From: Acanthopleura granulata
Taxonomy: Eukaryota; Mollusca; Polyplacophora; Chitonida; Chitonidae
DNA: 64,000 nucleotides
Reading direction: 5' to 3'
Assembly (NCBI GenBank): GCA_016165875.1
Contig: JABBOT010000016.1
Coordinates: 5,664,327 to 5,728,326, forward strand
Under the pieces are notes generated by a model, which did no database searches, was not told the DNA's origin, and saw nothing but the letters and a program-made list of their open reading frames with translations. Position numbers and translations under genes: made by a program. How positions within the stretch are numbered: the stretch's first letter is position 1; each line of letters starts with the position of its first letter. This document shows, in pieces, positions 43,461 to 53,480 of the stretch.

Positions 43461-44029
43461 TGTATTAGCGGCATAGTCTGGCCACGGCACAAACAGTCGC
43501 TTGTTTTTTCTTTCCTTGGATTTTTATTTTTCGTCTTTCTTTGTGGCACACATCATTTATTTGTGTATAATCAATCTGGATTGACTTGTATGTCCTGTCG
43601 CTAGCTAGTTATGAATCCTTATCAATGTCGACGTGACTTTAATGTTGGACTCTGATCATGTAACTGTATTACAACCTTATAATGATAACTAAAAATATCA
43701 TCACTAATTGTGACCAGGAGTTTCCATGCCAGAATTTGACCAGTGTAACTGTGTATTTGAGAGGCAGGACAGTTGACACACTTTATAGTTACGTCATTTT
43801 TAGAGAAAGGTTAGCATGTTGTGTATGGGTCAGAGAGATGGAGGGAGAATAGAAGTGAGTGATTCTGTCAAAATCAAGCAAAGTGTGTCGCTTGAAAAAA
43901 GCTAAAGTTAAGGTCGACTACAGTATGTTGAATTATTTTTTGTCTTTCTTTTAAATCACGTGAACGATGCTAATTGAAAGAAAGACGTCAAATAATTAGC
44001 TGCTGTGTACCTCTCTTGGCCTTTCGTTT
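43461..44029. other. unique sequence
   Basis: No feature seen. Confidence 0.35.
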
Positions 44030-44222
44030 GGTTGGTTGTTTAGTAGGTCGGTTTGTTGATGGCTGGTTGGTCAGTTGGTTTTGGTCATTTGGTTGGTTGT
44101 TTAGTAGGTCGGTTTGTTGATGGCTGGTTGGTCAGTTGGTTTTGGTCATTTGGTTGGTTGTTTAGTAGGTCGGTTTGTTGATGACTGGTTTGTTAATTTG
44201 GTTTTGGTCATTTGTTTGGTTG
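44030..44222. repeat. 61-bp tandem repeat, about 3 copies
   Basis: Unit starts are at 44030, 44091 and 44152 (GGTTGGTTGTTTAGTAGGTC...). The unit is itself built of GGTTGGTT-like words. Confidence 0.93.
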
Positions 44223-44410
44223 AAAATGTTGATATACACTGTACAGTTTAACCGAGCACCTTAGTACCAGAGGGAATTACTGTTACAGATTTGCAGCATG
44301 AATGTGCACAAGTTGATGTTGTCTCTTAAAATATACACTCTTAAAATATACACTGGGAAATGTGTGGCTGCATGCCGTTTAGTATAGGTCCAGGAGCTCA
44401 GGATTTTCCC

Positions 44411-45020
44411 AGTGCTTAAAGTGAAAAGACAGCGCATGCTTTAAGTTTGCCAGAAAGGTTGCACAATGTTATGTTCATTGTGGTAAAGTAGTTTTCCTAA
44501 CCGCTACTACGACAGCGGAGACTGACGTCTGACTGTGCTCCGTCACCTAACATGTAACACAACCATTCTGTCTGGGCTGTGTTGTAATTGTTCTAAGTGC
44601 GGAACGCTCTCGCCACCCGAGACTGTGATAAGCTGCTAGGGTTGTGTTTGTAACTTGAGCGTATATGTCAATTTCTATCAAGAAATGACCAAGAAACTTA
44701 CTCCCACCACAACGCAGCGATCTGGAAATACTTTGCAGTGTTTTTCACCCATGTGCTCGGTATAATTCAAACCTGTAACAATAAAACAGTGTGCTGTATC
44801 TATGTTATTACATGTTACATTGACAGACAACTCCCAACATTTACATCTCCGCTTATAAACAGCTGATATCTTGTGGCTCTCTGATAGGTCAGTCCCTCAT
44901 AAACTTAAAAGAAGGGATGCCTTCAGATTCCCAGCCGGCGGCACAATACTCCACATACAGGTATCATGTCATGGACAGCCTGTGCTTATACGGGATACAG
45001 CTTCCTGTTATTCATAATAC
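44411..45020 (-). mobile_element. TIR element, inverted paralogue of 25084-25989, without SINE
   Basis: Read on the minus strand it follows the 25-kb element: GATATCAGCTGTTTATAAGC, GGGAGTTGTCTGTCAATGTA, GGGAGTAAGTTTCTTGGTCA, CAGCCCAGACAGAATGG, CTGTCGTAGTAGCGGTTAGG. The terminal motif GTGAAAAGACAGCGCATGCT lies at its left edge (44421 on). The other terminus is decayed. This copy has continuous sequence where the 25-kb copy has a SINE. Confidence 0.65.
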
Positions 45021-45132
45021 TGCGCAATTCTTCCGTTCAGGTGGGCTTGGGATTTTTCTCAGCCCATGTTACCCAATTTCACAACTGACACACTGCAAGC
45101 TGCCTGGCCCTGCTTTCATGAAACACAGGTAG

Positions 45133-45265
45133 GCAATCCTTTAAAAACTGTTTGTTGGACGTAACCTGACCTGTTAAAACTTTCATCAAAATATCAGTAA
45201 AAAACTTTGAAGTCCCCTTTTTTGAAAGGTTGGTCAGGTTATGCCCAACAAATATATTAGCTAAG
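45133..45265. mobile_element. small inverted-repeat element (TTGTTGGGCGTAACCTGACC type)
   Basis: The left arm TTGTTGGACGTAACCTGACC is near 45151. The right arm GGTCAGGTTATGCCCAACAA is near 45232. They are complementary with about two mismatches. Single arms or older copies lie at 4316-4455, 36548-36590 and 42565-42620. Confidence 0.6.
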
Positions 45266-45727
45266 TATTCCATTACAACATAGCATGACAACATATATTG
45301 TAGAGATAGAAAGTGCACTTAACTAGGGGATACTTAACACTCAGTAAATTTCATGAAACCAGGCATTGGTCATAGAGAGATGCTTCCCCTTTGTGTTCGG
45401 TTTTTGTTCTTTTACCTGCTTTAGTAATCTATGCCTTCGAGCGCGATAGAGCAAATGGGACATATTCTGTTTTAGGATAAGTCAGTAAGGGGAAAAATAA
45501 GGGTTTAGGGAGAAAAATTGGTGTGACGTCTTTGCCTATGTTATAAATGTAAAGTACACTGTGCAGTTAATTGCAAGAAAAGAATGTAAAATAATATGTT
45601 CAAAGCCTTTTCACATGAAATTTGTAATGATCTTCATCAGGACGAATACTTAATTTTTATGAGGTTTTCTTTACCTTTAGCAGCATCAGCAACTGAAGCA
45701 TCTTTTCGTTTAAAAGTACTTCCTTAA

Positions 45728-46084
45728 GGGGAAAGGTGTCGTAAAAATGAAATTATGGCGAGTGAAAAGACCATTAAAAACTGTACCTGAAAATACCTTC
45801 ATTGAATTTGGGGGGGGGGGGGTTCACCAACTTAAACACAGTCAAATGTTTTGGTTTTGTGGTGGGTTTTATAGACCATATTGAGAGTGTACACAAAGGT
45901 GTGTGACGTTACTGATGAACCACATTGTCAATATGGTCCATAAAACCCACCATACAATCAAAACATTTGACTGCATTTATTTTGGTGAAAAAAGATCTAA
46001 AAATTTCAGTGAAGGTACTTTCAGGTACAGTTTTTAAAGTCCCTTTTCGCTCACCATAAGTTCATTCTTACGAGGTCTTTCCCT
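45728..46084. mobile_element. palindromic foldback MITE flanked by TTAA
   Basis: TTAA lies at 45724-45727 and 46085-46088. The 357-bp interior is one imperfect palindrome with arms of about 170-180 bases: left GGGGAAAGGTGTCGTAAAAA, AAAACTGTACCTGAAAATAC, GTCAAATGTTTTGGTTTTGT, GGTGGGTTTTATAGACCATA; right, the complement of each with few changes. A G run of about 13 interrupts the left arm near 45811. TTAA is the target of piggyBac-type transposases, so a piggyBac-mobilised MITE is possible. No transposase is here. Confidence 0.82.
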
Positions 46085-46088
46085 TTAA

Positions 46089-46665
46089 GTTTGACCCATG
46101 AAAAATTCAATGTTAGTGAAAATTCTGTTTCACGCAGCTTGTAATTGTTATAAATAGTAAACTTGACATTGAAATGGTTGTCGTCTTGTAATTGTTATGA
46201 ATAGTAAACTTGACATTAAAATGTTTGTCATCTTCGTGGGACTACACACATGGGACAAATCCATAATAGGATGTCCTGCGCACTTCACTTGCAAAGTAGC
46301 GATAGCAGTTATTGTAAATTTCAGACAGTAATGAACCATATCTTAAGCAAGTGGGAGTTATTAGCTGTTAGATATTACTTGACAAGTTAATTAACAAAGT
46401 GCACTTAGTCATTAATTGATTTAAGCAGAAGAAAACTGGATTATTTTCGATGTTGAATACACCGTCGTTTGAATGATATTTGTCTCTTCATTTAATCACA
46501 CTCGACTGACATATTGGATGATAATGTTCCACTGGAGATTTGCTCTAAACGTATTGATCATCCATCAGGACGACATCTGCAGATGTATCCTAGTGGAGGT
46601 GGGGGTGGAGATAAGGGAGGGTGGGAGTGGTGGTTCGGGTGTGTCACCTTGTCAATGCAAGTTTG
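46089..46665. other. unique sequence with a short direct duplication
   Basis: CTTGTAATTGTTAT-AATAGTAAACTTGACATT occurs twice (near 46139 and 46186). A G-rich patch lies near 46597-46635. Confidence 0.4.
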
Positions 46666-46669
46666 TGTC

Positions 46670-46870
46670 AAGGGCAAAGTCTTCATACCTTCATATGTAG
46701 GGGCATATCACACAAAGCATTCAGTTCATTTGTATCAAGGGCAAAGTCTTCATACCTTCATATGTAGGGGCATATCACACAAAGCATTCAGTTCATTTGT
46801 ATCAAGGGCAAAATCTTCATACCTTCATATGTAGGGGCATATCACACAAAGCATTCAGTTCATTTGCTTC
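46670..46870. repeat. 67-bp tandem repeat, 3 copies
   Basis: Unit starts are at 46670, 46737 and 46804. The unit begins AAGGGCAAAGTCTTCATACC. Copies are almost identical. Confidence 0.95.
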
Positions 46871-47061
46871 ACAAGCTACAGAACAAGTTCAAGTTTCAGG
46901 CCATTTCGTCCATTTGCAGCCAAAGTATGGCCATGGTTATTCTGTTTGATGATGCTCTTTAATTCTGAAGGGTAAAAACCAGTAGGGAATGTGTATTGTT
47001 ATGGCAATAATTCCAGATTTCTTGTTTATTTCAGTGTAAATACTATGTCTAATATTGTTTT

Positions 47062-47245
47062 ATTTTTTTTCTTGATTCGTGTTTTACAGTGTAGTCAAGA
47101 ATATTTTACTTGTTGAACGATGGCTAGCATTATGCCAGAAGCAAACCCAGGACTATCCGCAGAGCTGGACTTGAACTCACAGCAACACCCTTGGTGATAG
47201 GCCCCATGGTAGTTGTAATCTATTAGCCGTCCAGTTTATAGCGTT
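47062..47245 (-). mobile_element. SINE family 1, diverged with internal loss
   Basis: Minus orientation: GTGTTTTACAGTGTAGTCAA, GAATATTTTACTTGTTGAAC, GCTAGCATTATGCC, then GAGCTGGACTTGAACTCACA (complement of the B-box region). The region between them is shortened. Confidence 0.75.
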
Positions 47246-48480
47246 TTACATGCAACCAAATCACCCCAGAACTGTGGACGTCACACTCTCGAACATCTGG
47301 CCTGGATAAGTACATATTGGTTTGTCGCAGACATTGCGATCTTCCGTTGTTTTGTCTGTGTCAGAAATATTGATTCTTACCAGCAGATGTTCTCTTATTG
47401 AACTGCTCAACGGAACCAGCGAACGTCATCGAATAAAATTGATAATTTTGTCTTGTTAATAGCGACTCATTACTCCCCCAGGTACGATTGTGAGGGAAGT
47501 TATTGCCTAAACCGCTGTTCGAGCAACAGCCTGAGGGGTCTGCTGATCGTGGGTGGGGAAAAGATGGGGGAGACAGTGGTTAACTTCCTCGGGTCACTCC
47601 AGGCTCCTCATACCTTATAATTATATTGGACGAAATATTGTTTGTTTAAGGTTAAGGAAGTTGGTCTATGCCCTTTGTCAAAACAACCAAAAATTCTTTG
47701 CTACAAATGTTGCAGAAATTGTGTTTTTTGTTAGACTAGAAAAAAAAATCAACACAACATGCACAAATTAAACACCAGAGCGTAGACATGCATACCTCAC
47801 TTGATACATGTGATATCTTATTTTTGACCAATCATATTATGACAAGTTTTAATCTTCCTTCTGATGATTCGAGTCACCTGTTTCCTGTTATTTGTTGTTT
47901 TTCTTTAGAAATTAATTTCTAAAAAAATTAATTTTTTAAATTAATTAATATGATTAATTGATTAATTTTTGATTAATTAATTAATCCTAAAAAAGCCTTG
48001 AATTCCATAGACATTTCTTATCAGTATTATAATGATTTGATCATGTTTTGTTCAATCTTTTCAAATCTGCATGCTTCCGTGTTTAGATTTTATGAAAAAT
48101 GTTCTATACTTGCACTTGTTTTATACTTACATTTATACATTACAGATGAGATTTATTGTCATGCATGCTGATTTATGTTGATTTATTTACTGTATATATG
48201 GGAGAAAGAAAAAATTAAAATTTACATTTGAACGCTATCTCCAGCCTTATTTGCGAAGTTGCGCTTTCAACCAAGAAAATAGCACACAGGTTTTGCTGGA
48301 ATCCTCACGTGTACACGAAATCCAGCCAATATAATTTGACTTTTGAAAATAAGCTTTTTTAAGTGCGTAAAAGTCATTTGGGGGACATGGACTTGCTTTT
48401 AAAGTACAGAAGAATTGACAAATCATAATAAGAAAAATAAACCCCATGTTTATTAAATCCAGAATTTACGGATAGAATAA
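47246..48480. other. unique sequence with TTAATTAA-rich tract
   Basis: 47917-47985 is built of overlapping ATTAATT palindromic words. No gene. Confidence 0.4.
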
Positions 48481-49060
48481 TCCCTGTAAATCTGCCAGCA
48501 AGAGACTACGGCTGCAGCAGGCCTACGTCACGTTGCAGCTGATGCAGAAACAGCGCAATTTTCTCCTGTTATCATTTTCAACAATTACTATAATGAAGCA
48601 GTCAGGAGAGTATTAGGGTCTGATTCCAGTGTATTAGGACGTCATTTTCCGTCTGAGCCATGTGTTGAGAATCGGCCATGTCAAAGAGAACGACCCGTAG
48701 ATGCTAGCGATCACGGTTATTAAATCTTGGCATTTTTTTCCTTTCGACCATCACAAATCGCAAACTTGACGTGCAAACTACAGCCTGTTGCTTCGTGCGT
48801 GCAGCACATGCCGTGTAATTTTTCTGCAGAAGCACGCGATTGCAACAAGACCAGCCAGGTAGATCTTGTTAAACCCTTTGTCCGTGTTTTGTTTGTCCCC
48901 GCATTGGCGGAGAATCCCAAGCCATAAGATAAAAGATAAAAATCACCGATACATCAGATTTGTTTCCTCATGGTTGCCATGGCAACTGGCCGAAGGACAC
49001 AATGGTTTGGAGTAGATCACAGATTCTCACGTTTGATAGGTGAGTCTGTGGCTGGAGGAG
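48481..49060. promoter_or_regulatory. enhancer-like block with a perfect RFX X-box
   Basis: GTTGCCATGGCAAC at 48973-48986 is a perfect palindromic X-box, the binding site of RFX factors. AGATAAAAGATAAAA (GATA-type) near 48927, and TGCAGCTGATGCAG near 48535, add to the motif density. Two opposite 66-codon frames (48720-48927) are open but unrecognised. There is no repeat. Confidence 0.35.
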
Positions 49061-49835
49061 ACGGGTAATGATGCGCAAAAGGAGAAAGGTTAAAACAATT
49101 TCATTGACCTGCGATGATGAAGGTACTTTGTACATGTACATCAGATACCGACGTCATATATGGTGCATGCATGCGCTATAGCAGCTGCAACTGCCATGCA
49201 GGTAACATACCTGAGAGAGAGTCGTATCTATTCCTACAGATAACTTTGCACTTTGTTGGTGCGAATGATAACTAAAGATATAATTAGTTATGATCATTAG
49301 AAAACTAACATTTTCAGCTTGGAGAGAAAAGAATCTTTCATGTATTATACAAGTATCAGTGGAGATAACGATGTTTTCAAAGCATATTTTTTCTAACATT
49401 TCACAAATACTACCTTTATTCTTGTCGCAGTGTGTCCAAAAAAGAATTAAGTTCATTTGATTATTTCAAAACATGAATTTTTTTAACGTGAAAGAAAGCA
49501 AAAAACTTTTTAAAAAATTAAAAAACTATAAGCGTAAGTTTTTGTGTTTTATTTGAAATCGTTTGCCTGAATTAAATGGAGTCAGATGATGTTTGAATAC
49601 TGTGGTAGACTCCATCTGACCTTACTTTCAATAGCTTGAACTAAATCTGTATATTTTGCCTTTTTAATGCCTTCAGTGTTTTCTCCACTGGGTTAGAAAT
49701 CATCAGTTAGCAGAGCATGGAGGCTATCTAAAGTGGTTATACATGAAGTTTTGTGGAGGTCACATGCCTTCCTCCTAAAACCTTGATAACATCACTCTGC
49801 AGGTGACAATTTGTGCACCTGTGTAATAATTACCA
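49061..49835. other. unique sequence
   Basis: The 100-codon minus frame at 49154-49456 has no motif. Confidence 0.35.
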
Positions 49836-50041
49836 TAAATGACCTAAGGTATGTTTTTAGAAATTGATGTCTTCAAATATTATATTTGGTGCGGAAACTT
49901 AAAATTTTTTCCTGTGGGATGTCAGCCTACCTCCCAAATACACCGCCTCAAAACACCTTTCTGTAATCAGTGGAAATCTCAGAATCGAGAAATATTAATA
50001 ACTTTGTCATGGACGAAGTTTTTAGGAGTTCAGGCCATTTA
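49836..50041 (-). mobile_element. TAAATGACCT-type MITE, full length
   Basis: It begins TAAATGACCTAAGGTATG and ends GTTCAGGCCATTTA. ATTATATTTGGTGCGGAAAC, GCCTACCTCCCAAATACA and CTTTGTCATGGACGAAG match the other copies. Confidence 0.75.
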
Positions 50042-50559
50042 GAGTATACGGAAGGTTTCTATGAAACATGAAAGATTGTATATCCCATATGCAAATTTAT
50101 ATGTCTTCCTTTACACTGGAGGTTCGTCCTTTTGAAACTGCAGTGCATCGATATGAATCGTATCTAATTTCAGAAATTCCTCCTTGAAATCGGTACACAT
50201 ACAAGCAATGGACAGACTCAGAAATGTCCTTGACACTGATGATTTTACACATTACTAATAATCTAGTTTCTCTGTATCTACAAAAATTAATATTGAATGA
50301 TTTAGGACAGGTTAGATTTTAAAATCCTGTAGTTCTCTTGCTATTTAGGTTTGTGGGATACTCCAGTAGTGGAACTCCAGAAATACGATAAAATGCAGAA
50401 TTAGTGAGTCACAGTGAAGTCTTAATTTTGCTAGATTTTCAGAAAACAATATTAAATTCTCATGAAAGGCTGGGAGCTTTGACTCTTAATACAGTTGAAA
50501 GGAAATATTCTTGGTGGACAAATGTAGTGTTATTATTCAAGTTCTGAAAAATCATACCT
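50042..50559. other. unique sequence between two inverted MITEs
   Basis: No feature seen. Confidence 0.35.
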
Positions 50560-50759
50560 AAATGATCTAACATTTCGACCAATGCTAAGTTTTGTATTTC
50601 GCATGATTCTGAGATCATAGAAAGTATATTAAGGTTTGTTTGGAAGGTTGGATGACATCCTGTTGGAAAAATACAAGTTTCAGAGCCAAAAGTAATAGTT
50701 TATGAGATTTATTTGCCTCCAAAAATGCACTTCCCAGGGTGAAAATTTTATGTCATTTA
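50560..50759 (+). mobile_element. TAAATGACCT-type MITE, full length
   Basis: It begins TAAATGATCTAACATTTCG and ends GAAAATTTTATGTCATTTA, inverted termini. It contains AAGGTTTGTTTGGAAGGTTG, CAAGTTTCAGAGCCAAAAGT and TGCCTCCAAAAATGCACTTC. It is inverted relative to the copy 0.5 kb upstream. Confidence 0.82.
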
Positions 50760-51190
50760 CCTTAATTCTCGTTAAATGCTTCAAGGTTTGACTCCTGATA
50801 AAGTTTGGAAGAATTTTCGTGGACAGCATCCAGGCTAGTTATTATGCAGATTTGGTATACCCATTGCCATTCAAACTGCTAGCTTCCAGTATGTGGCGTG
50901 ATTTGGAACGACAAGAACTCCTCGTGTACCCAAAGCGTTGATCGTGCCCTTGGCAGCTCCTCATTCCGTTACTTCCTTTGATCTTCTGTGTTGGAGGTCA
51001 GATGACTCTGTGGCATGGAGCCCGTTACTCTTTTTTTCTCCACATGGTTTGCTGGTTAGCAAGCTTGATAGAGTTGGCCTCGATGGATGGTGAATTCCGC
51101 CTAACATCAACCTGTATAACGTGAAGAGCCATGGTAAGGAGGCTGGCCCTGACATGTAGGAAATGAAAGAATTTGTACAAAGGGTTTTTG
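50760..51190. other. unique sequence
   Basis: No gene; a 78-codon minus frame without motif. Confidence 0.35.
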
Positions 51191-51197
51191 ATGACAT

Positions 51198-51211
51198 GTT
51201 GCTATGGTAAC
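51198..51211. promoter_or_regulatory. RFX X-box-like site
   Basis: GTTGCTATGGTAAC is a near-palindromic X-box (GTTGCYATGG-AAC form). Confidence 0.3.
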
Positions 51212-53359
51212 TGTTGGATGATTTGAGACCGAAATGTAGTTGCTGTCTGAAAAATGTTTTTGCGGCAAAGGTCAGAAGTGGAAATCGGCATCAGCGTTGA
51301 ATTGAGGTGAATTTTGCCGTCAACGTATTTGCAGGTCAGTTGCATAAGATAATCAGGGATGGATGTTTGTGTGATTAATTGGTTTTGTTTTTGTTTTTTT
51401 TTCTTTTTAGTTTCTGTGCATACATTTAACTTTTTTGCTTTTGCAGTACCGTATAATCATTAATAAATGTACATTTATCCGGTGTGAATCTATACGGGGA
51501 AACTTAATATTTTGAAAATTTTGAATGTTTTTCTCTTCTAAATCAATATTTCAGCTCAGTATTTAATATAACTGGCAGGCTTTTCTGTATAGGCACAGAT
51601 AGTGATATGTTCTGGTGTTCAGAAGATATAACATGTTGAGGAGACATATTGTGGTTCTCAAGACAGTTATTTGGTGTTTAAAAATGTATGTTAATGAATA
51701 CTTACACAGACAGACAGACTCAAGAGTGCTAAGTATTTTGGTGAAAATTTTGTCACCGGCTTGAATTATTTGATCAGCCAACTGGTCATGAGAAACAATA
51801 CGATAGGTCAAATGGAAGTCGTCACCTTAGACATGGTCGTCTCTACATATGGTCCATTTATATGAATTTGGCAAGTGTTCATAATCAGATTACATTTATA
51901 TTACTGGTTATGTTTTTTGAGCCAGCAAAATTCTGTTTTTGTAAATTACAAACCTGGTAGTTAAAATCCATAAATGGAGAACCTTTCCTGCCAGTGGTAA
52001 TTCAGGTCCAAGCTGTGTAGTCTGTCCTTCATTCCTGCATTTACGATGATGTTTGTGGGCAGACTGACAAGGTGTTTCTCGTGTAGTGCAGGAGAGTAAC
52101 AGGCAAGTCAGCTTGGGGCCACATGACGATTGTGCTGGGAAAGATATCCCATTGTCTTTGAACATGTATGTTGATTTGGTTTTGTATATAGTTCACTGTT
52201 CTGTGTTTGCTGATTCAAAGTTGCCTTTTCTTGAATTACCAATATAAAAGCCTTCCAGGGCAAACATGAAGAGAAGATTGCATTCAAAGTAGAGGTTGAG
52301 GAATCAGTGAGCGTCTGAGTGGACCTGCAGTAATAGAAAGCTAATTATTTGAATGAAAAAATAATCAATTCTGATTAATTGAAAACTGACAGGACTGGTT
52401 GAAATGTGACGTTTTATTTTACAGCATTTGTGTTTCCTGCCAATACAAGACAAAATTGTTATCCATGCCAAAGGGGATAATAATCCTCCTTGCCATGCAA
52501 AGAAAAAAAAACACAAATGTACTTTTAAAAAGCGACGTTTTTTCTTAATTTTATTGGACTCCTGGAATTTTGGAAAGCTAGCTTTTCATTCCCCTGGTAT
52601 CTGAAGCCTGCATTCTGCCGGTATGGGTTTTGTTGACTTAGAAGAAAGTCGCGAAGCTCCAGATTTGTTTGCTGACGGCACGGTGAGAGCAGACATGCCT
52701 CCGAGATTTACGTATATTTGAACTGCATGATGGCTAACAATGGGCTCTCGAGATTTGGCAGATTTTCCGTTTGGAAGATCCTATTGAAACTGACAACATC
52801 CACTCCGGCGAAATCTTTTGACAAATCCCTTGTAATGGCGGGATCTCTCGACCAGTGGGTTTGCTGGAGGTAGGACAAAACGTAGATCAAGCCAAATTTT
52901 TCATTTCTGTTTGAGAAACATGGCGAAAGAAGGGTTACTCTCCATTGTGTGTGTTGTTACATAATGGTTCTCATTGCTATGCTGCCTCTGAATGCATCCC
53001 TAATAAATTCATACTTTTTAATTTTTTGGGGTGGGGGGGGGGGAGGCAGTTTTTAGAAACCTCAGTAGGTTTTTGAATGGTCCCTTGTATGGAATTTTCT
53101 CTCCAGACTTAGAGTACTGGTCACTTCTGCAAACTTTTGTCGAAGTCAGAGGTTGTTATTTGACTGAAATGGTTGACTTATGTGTATATGAAGATTTTAT
53201 TATTTTCTTGGAACCATTTTAACCTTCGAACTATAAATTCAGGGAGAACCGAAGATTTATTCAAAACATTAGACAAGGACTGTTGTAAATAACATCCTTG
53301 GTTCAGTAATCTGGAACAGCCTGATGATATAGTCAGTACTAGTTAGGAACGGTAACAAT
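51212..53359. other. unique sequence, no gene
   Basis: A T-rich tract lies near 51388 and a G run near 53029-53041. No repeat or exon is supportable. Confidence 0.4.
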
Positions 53360-53480
53360 TTATTTTATTCATTTACTTATTTATTTGACTGGCCTGGTTG
53401 TACTCAAGAATATTTCACTTATACCAATGTGGCCTGCATTAAGATGGGAGGAAACCGGAGGGGCCTTGAGGGAAAGTTAC
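53360..53480 (-). mobile_element. SINE family 1, 3' part, source of the adjacent satellite
   Basis: Minus orientation: tail TTATTTATTTGACTGG, TACTCAAGAATATTTCACTT, GCATTAAGATGGGAGGAAAC, GAGGGAAAGTTACCCACA. It continues without a break into the 79-bp array. Confidence 0.85.

Noticed and set aside
48720..48927. Two opposite 66-codon ORFs as a coding exon
   Set aside because: No splice sites or recognisable domain; the block is better described as unique non-coding sequence.
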